Notes: generated by a model not told the origin, from the letters alone. DNA of 64,000 nt from Rugamonas sp045984285 (GCF_045984285.3 NZ_JBJQIK030000007.1:225436-289435), one strand, 5' to 3'; positions 51,451-61,524 are shown, numbered from the stretch's first letter. Numbers and translations are program-made.

Positions 51451-54204
51451 TTAGTGTGCTTCGTCCCAATTACGGCCGACGCCAACTTCGGCCACCAGCG
51501 GCACTTTCAGCGTTGCGACGCCTGCCATCAGCTGCGGCAGCTTCTCGCGCACCAGCGCCAGTTCCTCGTCCGGCACTTCCAGCACCAGTTCATCGTGCAC
51601 CTGCATGATCATGCGCGATTTGAGGTTTTCGTTTTCCAGCCAGCCCTGCACCGCAATCATGGCCAGCTTGATCAGGTCCGCTGCCGTGCCCTGCATCGGC
51701 GCGTTGATTGCGGCGCGCTCGGCGGCCTGGCGGCGCGGGCCGTTCGGGGAGTTGATCTCGGGGAGCCACAGGCGGCGGCCGAATACGGTCTGCACATAGC
51801 CCTTGGCTTTCGCTTCCAGCCGCGTTTCGTCCATATAGCGCTTCACGCCGGCGAAGCGGGCGAAGTAGCGCTCGATGTAGTTCTGCGCCGCCGTGCGGTC
51901 GATGCCGAGATTCGCAGCCAGGCCGAAGGCGCTCATGCCGTAGATCAGGCCGAAGTTGATCACCTTGGCATAGCGCCGCTGTTCGCTGTCCACATCGGCC
52001 GACGGCACGCCGAAGATTTCGGCGGCGGTGGCGCGGTGGATATCCACGCCCTCGGCGAAAGCGCGCAGCATGTTTTCGTCCTCCGAGATATGCGCCATGA
52101 TGCGCAGCTCGATCTGCGAGTAGTCGGCGGAGACAATGTGGCTGCCCGGCGGCGCAATGAAGGCTTCGCGGATGCGGCGCCCTTCCGCCGTGCGGATAGG
52201 GATGTTCTGCAGGTTCGGGTCGTTCGACGCCAGGCGCCCCGTCACCGCTACCGCCTGCGCGTAGTTGGTGTGCACGCGGCCGGTGCGCGGGTTGATCATC
52301 TTCGGCAGCTTGTCCGTGTAGGTGGACTTGAGCTTGGCCATGCCGCGGTATTCCAGCAGCACTTTGGGCAGGGGATAATCCTCGGCCAGCTTCTGCAGCA
52401 CTTCCTCGTCGGTTGATGGTGCGCCGCTCGGCGTTTTTTTCACTACCGGCAGCTGCAGCTTGTTGAAGAAGATTTCGCCGATCTGCTTCGGCGACCCGAG
52501 GTTGAAGGGCTGCTCGGCCAGTTCATAAGCTTTCTGCTCCAGCTCCTGAATGCGCGCGCCCAGTTCATTCGACTGGGTTGCCAGCAGGCCGGCGTCAATC
52601 AGCACGCCGTTGCGTTCGATCTTCTGCAGCACCACGGCAGTCGGCAGCTCGATGGTGTTGTATACCGAGGTCAGGCCTTCGTCGCCGCTCACATGGCCGT
52701 GCATTGCAAGGTGCAGGCGCAGCGTGATGTCGGCATCTTCCGCCGCGTATCCCGTGGCGCGCTCAATGTCCACCTGGTCGAAGCAGATCTGTCCCGCGCC
52801 CTTGCCGCACACCTCTTCATAGGCGATGGTCTTGTGGTTCAGGTGGCGCATGGCCAGGCTGTCCATATCGTGCGAACGGTGCGACTCAAACACGTAGGAC
52901 TGCAGCAGCGTGTCGTGCACGATGCCGCGCAGGTTCACGCCATGGTTGGCGAAAACGTGCGCGTCATATTTGAGGTTCTGGCCCAGTTTTGCCTTCGTCG
53001 GATCTTCCAGCCAGGGCTTCAGCTTTTCCAGCACCAGTTCGCGCGGCAGCTGTTCCGGCGCGCCGGGGTAGCGGTGCGCCATCGGGATGTAGCAGGCGAT
53101 ACCCGGTTCGGTCGCCAGCGAGATGCCGACCATTTCGGCCATCATCGGTTCCAGCGAGGTGGTTTCGGTGTCGATGGCGGTCAGCTCGGCGGCGGCCACG
53201 CGCGCCATCCAGCCGTCCAGCTGCGCTTCGGTGAGCACGGTGTCGTAGCTCACGGTGGCGGGGCCGGCGGCGAACATGTCGCCGGTTTCGCCCGGCGCGG
53301 CGGAAGGCGCGGCGGCGGCGGAGCCGGTCGGCGCAGCGGGCGTGAGGCCGCCCAGTTCGCGCAGCAGGGTCTTGAAGCCGTATTGCGTGAAGAAGGCCAG
53401 CAAGCGCTCACGGTCCTCTTCCTTCGCCACCAGCGATTCCGAAATCGACATCATGTGCCTGGTGAGGTCGCAATCGGTCTTCACCGTAATCAGCTTGCGG
53501 CCTTGCGGCAGCCATTCCAGCGTGTTGCGCAGGTTCTCGCCCACGGCGCCGGTGATCTTGTCGGCGTTGGCGATGATGCCATCCAGGCTGCCATACTGGG
53601 TGAGCCATTTCACCGCGGTTTTGGGGCCGCACTTCGGCACGCCGGGCACGTTGTCCACGGTGTCGCCGATCAGGGTCAGGTAATCGATGATGCGGTTCGG
53701 CGGCACGCCGAACTTGGCCAGCACGCCTGCCTCGTCCAGCTTCTCGTTGGTCATGGTGTTGATCAGCGTGACCTTGGACGTGACCAGCTGCGCCAGGTCC
53801 TTGTCGCCGGTGGAGATGATCACCTCCATGCCATGCTTTTCGGCTTCCACCGACAGGGTGCCGATCACGTCGTCCGCTTCCACGCCGTCCACCATCAGGA
53901 TCGGCCAGCCCATGGCGCGCACCGCCTCGTGGATAGGCTCGATCTGCAGCGACAGGTCGGGCGGCATCGAGGCGCGAGTGGCCTTGTACTCGGGGTACAT
54001 TTCGTCGCGGAAGGTCTTGCCCTTGGCGTCGAACACACAGGCGATGTAGGCCGCCGGGAAGTCGGCACGCAAGCGGCGCAGCATGTTCACCATGCCGTGC
54101 ATGGCGCCGGTGGGGTGGCCATCCTGGCTGCGCAGGTCGGGCAGCGCATGGAAAGCGCGGTACAGGTAGCTGGAACCGTCAACCAGCAGCAGAGTTTTTT
54201 GCAT
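51451..54204 (-). CDS. polA: DNA polymerase I
   Basis: A 917-residue enzyme with all three domains: 5'-nuclease (LLVDGSSYLYRAFHALPDLR, residues 1-290), 3'-5' exonuclease with intact acidic motif AIDTETTSLEPM (about 340-520), and polymerase (YSQIELRIMAHISEDENML, RRYAKVINFGLIYGMSAFGL, IMQVHDELVLEVPDEE). Normal length and complete for proofreading. It fills gaps in replication and repair. Confidence 0.97.
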   Translation of the reverse strand: MQKTLLLVDGSSYLYRAFHALPDLRSQDGHPTGAMHGMVNMLRRLRADFPAAYIACVFDAKGKTFRDEMYPEYKATRASMPPDLSLQIEPIHEAVRAMGWPILMVDGVEADDVIGTLSVEAEKHGMEVIISTGDKDLAQLVTSKVTLINTMTNEKLDEAGVLAKFGVPPNRIIDYLTLIGDTVDNVPGVPKCGPKTAVKWLTQYGSLDGIIANADKITGAVGENLRNTLEWLPQGRKLITVKTDCDLTRHMMSISESLVAKEEDRERLLAFFTQYGFKTLLRELGGLTPAAPTGSAAAAPSAAPGETGDMFAAGPATVSYDTVLTEAQLDGWMARVAAAELTAIDTETTSLEPMMAEMVGISLATEPGIACYIPMAHRYPGAPEQLPRELVLEKLKPWLEDPTKAKLGQNLKYDAHVFANHGVNLRGIVHDTLLQSYVFESHRSHDMDSLAMRHLNHKTIAYEEVCGKGAGQICFDQVDIERATGYAAEDADITLRLHLAMHGHVSGDEGLTSVYNTIELPTAVVLQKIERNGVLIDAGLLATQSNELGARIQELEQKAYELAEQPFNLGSPKQIGEIFFNKLQLPVVKKTPSGAPSTDEEVLQKLAEDYPLPKVLLEYRGMAKLKSTYTDKLPKMINPRTGRVHTNYAQAVAVTGRLASNDPNLQNIPIRTAEGRRIREAFIAPPGSHIVSADYSQIELRIMAHISEDENMLRAFAEGVDIHRATAAEIFGVPSADVDSEQRRYAKVINFGLIYGMSAFGLAANLGIDRTAAQNYIERYFARFAGVKRYMDETRLEAKAKGYVQTVFGRRLWLPEINSPNGPRRQAAERAAINAPMQGTAADLIKLAMIAVQGWLENENLKSRMIMQVHDELVLEVPDEELALVREKLPQLMAGVATLKVPLVAEVGVGRNWDEAH

Positions 54205-54385
54205 AAATGACCATGAAACGGCCGGGAGCGGTCTGCGGCCCCGGCGCGGGAATGAGGTGAATTGCCCATTATCGCAGAGTTTTTATGCCCCCTGCGCGTC
54301 GCGCATTCCGGCCGAATCAGAGCAGGAACGTGTCAGTTTGTTACAATGGGCCATACGACAAAATGCGTCTACCACCGAGGCCAAT

Positions 54386-54799
54386 ATGCGCACCCTGACC
54401 AGCACCACCCTCCTCATCCTGTCCCTCGTGGCGGGCGCGGCTCACGCGCAGACGCAAACCCCGCCCAAGCTCGATACCATCGACGAAACGGACACGCCCA
54501 TCACCGTGACCACCAAACCCGGCCGGGAACGCCCCATTACCGAAAAACGGGAAAACGGCATGATCACCGAAAGCACTGTCGGCAGCGGCCCGGGCGCCTA
54601 TAGCGTCAAGGCGCGCAAGACCAACAGCACCGCCCTGCCCGGCGACGCCAGTGGCAGCGGCGTGCGCGGCCCGCAGTGGACGGTGATGGAATTCGACATT
54701 GCGAAGAAGCAGAAGCAGCGCAGCGAGGCGCAGGCCAAGGCCGAAGAGGATCTCGAAGCGCCGCCTGCGCCGCCGGCGCAGCCTGCAGAGAAACGCTGA
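54386..54799 (+). CDS. DUF2782-like secreted protein
   Basis: A 137-residue protein with a Sec signal (MRTLTSTTLLILSLVAGAAHA) and a short beta region (KPGRERPITEKRENGMITES, VGSGPGAYSVKA) characteristic of DUF2782, then an Ala/Pro/Glu-rich tail. Function unknown; neighbours of polA, thrB and uvrD in betaproteobacteria. Start at 54386 gives the signal peptide; the upstream part of the open frame is not coding. Confidence 0.82.
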   Translation: MRTLTSTTLLILSLVAGAAHAQTQTPPKLDTIDETDTPITVTTKPGRERPITEKRENGMITESTVGSGPGAYSVKARKTNSTALPGDASGSGVRGPQWTVMEFDIAKKQKQRSEAQAKAEEDLEAPPAPPAQPAEKR

Positions 54800-54846
54800 C
54801 CGGGCCCCGGCATATGCCGGGTCGACTGAACCTTTACTGATTTCCC

Positions 54847-55806
54847 ATGGCAGTTTTTACCTCGGTCACACTGGAAGACGTGGACCAATGGATCAAGCAG
54901 TTCCCCCTCGGCCGGGCCCTGGCGCTGAAAGGCATTGCCTCCGGTATTGAGAACACCAATTATTTCCTGACGACGGAGCACGGCGAGTATGTGCTCACTA
55001 TCTTCGAGAACCTGAATTTCGAGCAGCTGCCCTTCTACCTGGAGCTGATGCGCCACCTCGCCGCGCGCGGCGTGCTGGTGCCGGCGCCGGTGCCCAACGC
55101 GCAGGGCCAGCTCTGCGTGGCCCTGCACGGCAAGCCGGCAGCCATCGTCTCTAAGCTGGAAGGCAGTTCGCAGATGGAACCGCAGCCGGTGCACTGCGCC
55201 GCCGTGGGCGCCATGCTGGCGAAAATGCACCTGGCGGGACGCGACTTTCCCCTGCACCAGCCCAACCTGCGTGGCCTGGGCTGGTGGCACCATGCCGCGC
55301 CGGCCGTGATGCCGCACCTGAGCCCCGCCGAAGCGGACCTGCTGCGTGCCGAAATGCATTTCCAGGATGCTTGGGCCGGTTCCGACACCTACAAGCGCCT
55401 GCAGCAGGGCCCGGTGCACGCAGACCTGTTCCGCAACAACGTGATGTTCGACGGCGAACGCCTTACCGGCTTCTTTGACTTCTACTTCGCCGGCTGCGAT
55501 ACCTGGCTGTTCGACGTGGCCGTGACGGTCAACGACTGGTGCATCGACCTCGCCACCGGCAAGCTGGATGAAGCGCGCGTGCGCGCCATGCTGGACGCCT
55601 ACCATGCCGTGCGTCCCTTCACTGAAGACGAAAAGCACACCTGGCAGTGCGCGCTGCGCGCCGGCGCGCTGCGCTTCTGGCTGTCGCGCCTCTACGACCT
55701 GCACAAGCCGCGCGAGGCCGAGCTGCTCACGCCGCACGACCCCACGCATTTCGAGCGTATCCTGCGCGAGCGCATCGCCGTGCATCCACCGGTGCTCTTC
55801 GCATGA
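54847..55806 (+). CDS. thrB: Homoserine kinase (APH-fold type)
   Basis: A 319-residue kinase of the phosphotransferase fold, the second homoserine kinase type, which replaces GHMP-type ThrB in this lineage. MAVFTSVTLEDVDQWIKQFP starts the family; the catalytic loop is GPVHADLFRNNVMFDG and the metal site GFFDFYFAGCDTWLFDVAV. It phosphorylates homoserine on the way to threonine. Stop overlaps the next gene by four bases (ATGA). Confidence 0.95.
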   Translation: MAVFTSVTLEDVDQWIKQFPLGRALALKGIASGIENTNYFLTTEHGEYVLTIFENLNFEQLPFYLELMRHLAARGVLVPAPVPNAQGQLCVALHGKPAAIVSKLEGSSQMEPQPVHCAAVGAMLAKMHLAGRDFPLHQPNLRGLGWWHHAAPAVMPHLSPAEADLLRAEMHFQDAWAGSDTYKRLQQGPVHADLFRNNVMFDGERLTGFFDFYFAGCDTWLFDVAVTVNDWCIDLATGKLDEARVRAMLDAYHAVRPFTEDEKHTWQCALRAGALRFWLSRLYDLHKPREAELLTPHDPTHFERILRERIAVHPPVLFA

Positions 55807-56594
55807 ACAAGCTGCCTGCCATCGCTGGCTGGGAATGGATCAAGCAGGGCTTCGGCCTGTTCCGCCAGCAGCCGGGCGGACTGTCCACCCTCTTCCTCGG
55901 CTATATGTTCATCCTGCTGTTCTGCAGCCTGATTCCGCTGCTGAACCAGGTGCTGCCGGTGATCCTGGTGCCGATTTTCTCCATCGCCTTCATGCGCGCC
56001 TGCGCCTTCATCGACCAGAAGAAGCGCATCCACCCTGCACTGCTGGTGGCCGGCTTCCAGAAGCCCGCCTTCCCGCAGCTGTTCGCGCTGGGCATGCTGT
56101 ATCTCGCCATGGCCGCGCTGGCGATCGGCGTGTCGATGCTGGCCGATGGCGGCATGCTGTTCCAGCTGCTCAGCGGACAAGTGGAGGCCAACTCGCCGGA
56201 AGTGCGCAATGCGAACATCGGCAGCGCCATCCTGCTGGCGGCCCTGGTCTACCTGCCGGGCGCCATGGGCTTCGCCTTCGCCGCGCCGCTGATCTACTGG
56301 CAGCGCATGTCGCTGGGCAAAGCGGTGTTCTTCAGTTTCTTCGCCGTGCTGCGCAGCCTGAAGGCCTTCGCCATCTTTGCCATGAGCTGGTTCGGCATCA
56401 CCGTGCTGGCCACCCAGTTCCTGCTGCTGATTTTCGGCCGCAGCCAGTTCGTGATGATGCTGCTGATGCCGGTGTCCGTCATCCTCACCGTGGTGCTGCA
56501 CTGCTCCTTCTATGCGGCCTACCGCCAGATTTTCGGCCAGCCGGAGGTGGACACGGCGCCCGCGGAACCGCAGCCGGAAACGCCGCAGGAATAG
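55803..56594 (+). CDS. BPSS1780 family membrane protein
   Basis: A 263-residue integral membrane protein opening MNKLPAIAGWEWIKQGFGLF with about six hydrophobic helices (GYMFILLFCSLIPLLNQVLP, LFALGMLYLAMAALAIGVSM). It matches the BPSS1780 group of unknown function, restricted mostly to betaproteobacteria. Coupled to thrB by the overlapping start. Confidence 0.88.
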   Translation: MNKLPAIAGWEWIKQGFGLFRQQPGGLSTLFLGYMFILLFCSLIPLLNQVLPVILVPIFSIAFMRACAFIDQKKRIHPALLVAGFQKPAFPQLFALGMLYLAMAALAIGVSMLADGGMLFQLLSGQVEANSPEVRNANIGSAILLAALVYLPGAMGFAFAAPLIYWQRMSLGKAVFFSFFAVLRSLKAFAIFAMSWFGITVLATQFLLLIFGRSQFVMMLLMPVSVILTVVLHCSFYAAYRQIFGQPEVDTAPAEPQPETPQE

Positions 56595-56615
56595 GCCTGC
56601 CGGTATAATGGAGGG

Positions 56616-58916
56616 ATGCAGAATCTCCTCCAGAACCTCAATCCCGAACAACTCGCCGCCGTCACCCTGCCGCCGCAAAATGCCCTGATCCTGGCAGGCG
56701 CCGGCTCGGGCAAGACGCGCGTGCTGACCACCCGCATTGCGTGGCTGATCCAGACCGGCCAGGTATCGCCGGCCGGCGTGCTGGCTGTTACTTTTACCAA
56801 CAAGGCGGCGAAGGAGATGCTGACGCGCCTGTCCGCCATGTTGCCGATCAATACACGCGGCATGTGGATCGGCACCTTCCACGGCCTGTGCAACCGCCTG
56901 CTGCGCACCCACTACCGCGATGCCGCCCTGCCGCAGTCCTTCCAGATCCTGGACACGCAGGACCAGCTGTCCATGATCAAGCGCCTGCTGAAGGCGAACA
57001 ATATCGACGACGAGAAATACCCGGCCAAGGAGGTGATGTATTTCATCAACGGCGCCAAGGAACAGGGCCTGCGGGCGGACAAGATCGATCCTTACGGCCC
57101 GGAGGAACGCAAGAAGGTCGAGCTGTACCAGCTGTATGACGACCAGTGCCAGCGCGAAGGCGTGGTCGATTTCGCCGAGCTGCTGCTGCGCACCTACGAG
57201 CTGCTGAGCAGGAACCAGCCGCTGCGCGAGCACTACCAGCAGCGCTTCCGCCACATTCTCGTGGACGAGTTCCAGGATACGAACAACCTGCAGTACAACT
57301 GGCTGAAGCTGATGTCCGGCCACGGTTCGCAATACGGCGGCGCGCTGTTCGCGGTGGGCGACGACGACCAGAGCATCTATGCCTTCCGCGGCGCGAACGT
57401 TGGCAATATGTCCTCCTTCGAGCACGAGTACCAGGTGAAGAACCTGATCAAGCTGGAACAGAACTACCGCTCGCACGGCCACATCCTCGATGCGGCCAAT
57501 ATGCTCATCGCGAACAACAGCCGCCGCCTCGGCAAGAACCTGCGCACGGACGCAGGCCACGGCGAGCCGGTGCGCGTGTACGAAGCCAGCTCGGACCTGC
57601 AGGAAGCGCAGTGGATCATCGAGGAAGCGAAGAACCTGATCGCCGAGGGCGCCGCGCGCCGCGAGATTGCGGTGCTGTACCGTTCCAATGCGCAGTCGCG
57701 CGTGATCGAGCATGCGCTGTTCTCGGCGGGCATTCCCTATATGGTGTATGGCGGCCTGCGCTACTTCCAGCGCGCCGAGGTGAAGCACGCCATCGCCTAC
57801 CTGCAGCTGATGGATAACCCGCATAACGATTCGGCCTTCCTGCGCGTGGTGAATTTCCCCGCGCGCGGCATCGGTGCGCGCACGCTGGAGCAGCTGCAGA
57901 ACGCGGCGGAGCAGTACGGCATTTCGATGTACGCCGCGGTGCCTTATATGGTGGGCAAGGCCGGCACTTCGCTGGGCGCCTTCGTCAAGCTGATCGAAGG
58001 CCTGCGCTTCGAAACGCAGCAGATGGCGCTGCCGGAACTGGTGCGCATCGTGCTCGAAGGCTCAACGCTGCTGCAGCACTACGCGAACGAGAAGGAAGGC
58101 GCGGACCGCATCGAAAACCTTGAACAGATGGTGAATGCGGCCACGCAGTTCGTGTCCGAAGAAGGCTTCGGCCAGGGCGCGCCCGCACACCTGGGGCCGC
58201 AGGCGCAGGCGCAATCCGGCGCTGCCATCATCAATGCCGACGGCATCGAGATCCTGGACGCGGATGCGCCGCTGGCCACCGTGATGTCGCCGCTGTCGGC
58301 CTTCCTGGCCCACGCTTCGCTGGAAGCCGGCGACAACCAGGCGCAGGCCGGGCAGGACGCGATGCAGCTGATGACGGTGCACTCGGCCAAGGGCCTGGAA
58401 TTCGACAACGTCTTCATCACCGGCCTGGAGGAAGGCCTGTTCCCGCACGAAAGCAGCTCGAAGGAAGACGGCGGCGTGGAGGAGGAACGGCGCCTGATGT
58501 ATGTGGCGATCACGCGTGCACGCAAGCGCCTCTATATGTGCTTCTCGCAGACGCGCATGCTGCACGGCCAGACGCGCTACAACACCAAGTCGCGCTTCTT
58601 CGACGAACTGCCGGAAGAGTCGCTCAAATGGCTGTCGCCGAAGGTGCAGGGGCACTGGTTCGCCAACAACAGGAAATCGGCCTGGGACGATGTGGCGCTG
58701 GCCGGCGGCACCGACAATGCCATTGCCCAGCGCATCGCGCAGAAGTCGGGCGGCAGCGGCTGGCGCATCGGCGAATCGGTGGCGCATGCCAAGTTCGGCG
58801 AGGGCGTGATCGTCAATATCGAAGGCAGCGGCAGCAATTGCCGCGCCCAGATCAACTTCGGCAGCTTCGGCATGAAGGTGCTCGACCTTAGCGTCGCCAA
58901 GCTGGAACGGCTCTGA
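56616..58916 (+). CDS. uvrD: UvrD/PcrA type superfamily 1 DNA helicase
   Basis: A 766-residue 3'-5' helicase with LNPEQLAAVTLPPQNALILA, Walker A LILAGAGSGKTRVL, motif II LVDEFQDTN, motif III AVGDDDQSIYAFRGAN, motif IV LEQNYRSH and motif VI AITRARKRLYM. The C-terminal GEGVIVNIEG block is the UvrD/PcrA tail. Acts in nucleotide excision and mismatch repair. TATAAT sits seven bases before the start codon, so a leaderless transcript is possible, though ribosome site GGAGGG directly abuts the ATG. Confidence 0.94.
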   Translation: MQNLLQNLNPEQLAAVTLPPQNALILAGAGSGKTRVLTTRIAWLIQTGQVSPAGVLAVTFTNKAAKEMLTRLSAMLPINTRGMWIGTFHGLCNRLLRTHYRDAALPQSFQILDTQDQLSMIKRLLKANNIDDEKYPAKEVMYFINGAKEQGLRADKIDPYGPEERKKVELYQLYDDQCQREGVVDFAELLLRTYELLSRNQPLREHYQQRFRHILVDEFQDTNNLQYNWLKLMSGHGSQYGGALFAVGDDDQSIYAFRGANVGNMSSFEHEYQVKNLIKLEQNYRSHGHILDAANMLIANNSRRLGKNLRTDAGHGEPVRVYEASSDLQEAQWIIEEAKNLIAEGAARREIAVLYRSNAQSRVIEHALFSAGIPYMVYGGLRYFQRAEVKHAIAYLQLMDNPHNDSAFLRVVNFPARGIGARTLEQLQNAAEQYGISMYAAVPYMVGKAGTSLGAFVKLIEGLRFETQQMALPELVRIVLEGSTLLQHYANEKEGADRIENLEQMVNAATQFVSEEGFGQGAPAHLGPQAQAQSGAAIINADGIEILDADAPLATVMSPLSAFLAHASLEAGDNQAQAGQDAMQLMTVHSAKGLEFDNVFITGLEEGLFPHESSSKEDGGVEEERRLMYVAITRARKRLYMCFSQTRMLHGQTRYNTKSRFFDELPEESLKWLSPKVQGHWFANNRKSAWDDVALAGGTDNAIAQRIAQKSGGSGWRIGESVAHAKFGEGVIVNIEGSGSNCRAQINFGSFGMKVLDLSVAKLERL

Positions 58917-58932
58917 GCCCGGCAAGAAAAAT

Positions 58933-58954
58933 GCCCGCACCGGCTGGTGCGGGC
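58933..58954 (-). terminator. Terminator after the M56 protease gene
   Basis: A perfect 9-bp GC stem GCCCGCACC/GGTGCGGGC with a 4-base loop; the minus strand continues in a U-rich run, so it ends the M56 gene's transcript and may help end uvrD. Confidence 0.78.
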
Positions 58955-59002
58955 GAAAGAAACGCCAGGATAGCGCTCTAAGGGACGGTAGGGGCGCAGC
59001 GC

Positions 59003-61336
59003 TTAGCCGGCCTTTGGCTCCACCGGCACGGCCTGGCCGCTGCGGATGGCCTCTTCAATCAGGTCGCGCGTGGCGCGGTCGGCTTCGCGGCTGAGGCGGC
59101 CCTGCTCGCGGCCCATCTCGCCCATCTTGCGGCCCAGTTCACGCATTGGCTCGCTGGCGACCTTCATTTTCTCCTGCAGCGCGCGCATCTGCTCGCGGTT
59201 CGGTTCCATCTTCGCGTGTTTCGCGGCCAGCTCGCGGGCGGCCTTGTTCAGCTCTTCCTGCATCGGGCCCAGCTTGGCCTGCAGCTCGGCCATCTGCTTC
59301 GACAGCGCTTCACGGCGTTCGGCGCTGTCTTCGGTTTCCATGCGGCGGCCCAGGGCTTCCATCTGGCGGCCGATACGCTCCATCGGGCGGGACAGGGCGC
59401 GCATCTGGCGTTCCGTTTCACGTGCGGCATCGTGTTCCGCGCGGCCCATGTCATTGGCGCGCATCTGCTCGCCCAGCTCGCGCATCTTGTCGCCATGTTC
59501 GCGCATGATGTCGCCCTGCTTCTCCATTTCGGCGCCCAGTTTTTTGGACTGCTCCCAGGCCGCATTGGCCTTCGCCACCAGGGCCGGATTCTGCACCAGG
59601 TAAGATTTGCCGTCCTTGCGGAACCAGATGAAGTCGCCGCTCACGCTGCCTTGCAGGCGCTTGATCTCTTCCAGGTCGCCACGGTCGGCCGAAACCTTGA
59701 TGCGCTTTTCGCCGCTGCGCACCAGGGCGTAGGAATCGCCGCGGTTGCTCATGCCGGAGAAGATGGTGCCATCGAAGGAGAAGCCGTCACGGTGGCGCGG
59801 CATGGGCGGCGCCGGTGGTGCGGGCGGTGCCGGCGGCACTGCATGGGCCGCATACATTGGCATCGGCGGTGCGGCAGGTACCGGAGGCAGTGCCGGGGTT
59901 GCCATTGCCGCAGGTGCAGCTGGCGCCGCCGGTACGGCCGGAACGGCCAGCTTCGGTGCGTTTGGCGCTTTCGGGACCGGGGCCGGCGGGGCTGGCGGCG
60001 CAGGCGGTGCCGGCGGAGCAGGCGGCACATCGTCATCGGCGGCCGAAGAACCGGACATATCGGCGGCGGCACGGGCCGCGTCGGCGGCGTGGCGTGCCGC
60101 CTCGGCGGCAATGCGGCCGGCTTCGGCGCCGGCTGCGGCGGCTTCACGGCCCGCAGCGTCGGCATCGCGGCTGGCGGCCGCCGCCTCCTGGCTGGCGGCC
60201 GCCGCTTCACGGGCGGCCGCAGTGGAATGATTGCTGTCGCCGGCGACCTGCATCGCCTTCGCAGCGGTTTTCTGGGCCGCGCTGGCGGCATCGGCCGCTT
60301 CGGCGACCAGGGCCGGGTTGGCATGGGCATAGAACACTGCGCAGGCGGCAAAGATGCCGAGCAGCGGCGCTGCCATTTTCCAGCTCAGGGGCTGGGCGTC
60401 AGGGCGCACCAGGCGTTTGATACGGGACATGAGATCTCCTCCGTGTGCCGCGGGGGCAAAATGTGAGGTGGTGAACTGGAACTTGTCCAGTTCGGAAAGT
60501 GCAAGGGCCAGGCGCCGCGGTTCGCCGAGCATGCTTGCGGCCAAATCGTCTGCAATCTGTTCCCGTTCGATGCGGATGCGCTGCGACAGCTTCCACACGA
60601 CGGGGTGGTAGAACAGGAGAATCTCGATCGCGCTCTGGACCAGATTCACCAAATAATCGTGGCGCTTGATATGGGCCAGCTCATGGGCCAGCAGCGCTTC
60701 CAGCAAATGGGGCGGCATGCCGGTGACGAGGGAAGCGGGCAGCAGCACGATGGGGCGCCAGATACCGGCCGTCATCGGGCCTTCCAGGTCTTCCTCGGAC
60801 ACGCCGAGGCGGATGGTGCGGGTGATACCGAAACGCTGCGCCAGCCGTTCCAGCGTGACCTGCCACGCTGGATCCGGACGGAAATGGCCTGCCAGCGTGC
60901 GCTCGCGCACCCACTGCAGCCCCATCGAGAGACGCAGGGTCATCAGCGCGGCGCCTGCCGCCCACAGCAGCACCAGCCAGGGAATCTGGCGGCGCAGAAC
61001 ATATTCCCAGTTCGTCAGCTGGTCGGGATCGAGCAATAAGGGCACGCCCTGCTCGGCCAGCGGCAGCACGGCCGCCGCGTTGGCCAGCGGCTCCAGCAGG
61101 GGCGTCGCCGCGCCGCCGTTCAGCGCATCGGCCACGCGCCACACGATGCTGGCCAGCGGCAACAGGGCCGCCAGCAGCAAGGCGCCGCAGGCCACGGCAT
61201 AGCGCGTCTGGGGCTGGGCATTGCGCAGCAGATGCAGCGCCAGCGAAGCCGCCCAGCCGATCAGCAGCCCCTGCCACACAAAGTGCAGCAGCGACCAGCC
61301 GATGGCGGGTACCAGTGCGTTCAGCAGTGTATTCAT
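59003..61336 (-). CDS. M56 (BlaR1-like) membrane metalloprotease with Ala/Pro-rich and coiled-coil regions
   Basis: A 777-residue protein. The N-terminal half has about four helices, with zinc motif LLAHELAHIKRHDYLVN (HExxH). After a further helix (LLGIFAACAVFYAHANPAL) comes a periplasmic stretch unlike BlaR1: an Ala-rich heptad region (about residues 350-425), a Pro/Ala-rich spacer (about 430-525), a small beta domain (SYALVRSGEKRIKVSADRGD) and a long Met-rich coiled coil (about 600-760). No penicillin-binding sensor domain is present and no BlaI-type repressor gene is adjacent. What it senses or cleaves is unknown. GGAG precedes the ATG. Confidence 0.88.
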   Translation of the reverse strand: MNTLLNALVPAIGWSLLHFVWQGLLIGWAASLALHLLRNAQPQTRYAVACGALLLAALLPLASIVWRVADALNGGAATPLLEPLANAAAVLPLAEQGVPLLLDPDQLTNWEYVLRRQIPWLVLLWAAGAALMTLRLSMGLQWVRERTLAGHFRPDPAWQVTLERLAQRFGITRTIRLGVSEEDLEGPMTAGIWRPIVLLPASLVTGMPPHLLEALLAHELAHIKRHDYLVNLVQSAIEILLFYHPVVWKLSQRIRIEREQIADDLAASMLGEPRRLALALSELDKFQFTTSHFAPAAHGGDLMSRIKRLVRPDAQPLSWKMAAPLLGIFAACAVFYAHANPALVAEAADAASAAQKTAAKAMQVAGDSNHSTAAAREAAAASQEAAAASRDADAAGREAAAAGAEAGRIAAEAARHAADAARAAADMSGSSAADDDVPPAPPAPPAPPAPPAPVPKAPNAPKLAVPAVPAAPAAPAAMATPALPPVPAAPPMPMYAAHAVPPAPPAPPAPPMPRHRDGFSFDGTIFSGMSNRGDSYALVRSGEKRIKVSADRGDLEEIKRLQGSVSGDFIWFRKDGKSYLVQNPALVAKANAAWEQSKKLGAEMEKQGDIMREHGDKMRELGEQMRANDMGRAEHDAARETERQMRALSRPMERIGRQMEALGRRMETEDSAERREALSKQMAELQAKLGPMQEELNKAARELAAKHAKMEPNREQMRALQEKMKVASEPMRELGRKMGEMGREQGRLSREADRATRDLIEEAIRSGQAVPVEPKAG

Positions 61337-61357
61337 GGCAGGGCTCCAGAGTTAGTC

Positions 61358-61409
61358 AATGTAGAATAATTGATCTAGAACTTCGTGTCTAGAATTTTTT
61401 TTCTACATT
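61358..61409. promoter_or_regulatory. Nested repeats upstream of the M56 gene, candidate operator
   Basis: AATGTAGAA (61358-61366) and TTCTACATT (61401-61409) are perfect inverted copies. Between them TCTAGAA occurs twice 14 bases apart (61374-61380 and 61388-61394). It lies 22-73 bases upstream of the M56 start in an otherwise empty AT-rich gap. TACAnTGTA-like dyads are typical BlaI/MecI sites, so a BlaI-like repressor encoded elsewhere is possible. Confidence 0.5.
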
Positions 61410-61524
61410 CCGACGCGGCGATCCGACAGGACTGACTTTAGCAACTCGGGAGCTGGGGAAGAGGCGGTTTTGCGACGAACTGCCGCAATCGCGGAATAAA
61501 CGGCGAATTGCCGCGACAGCCGCA

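Noticed and set aside
59700..60300. GC-rich repetitive DNA that looked like a minisatellite
   Set aside because: It is the Ala/Pro-rich part of the M56 protein, in frame throughout.
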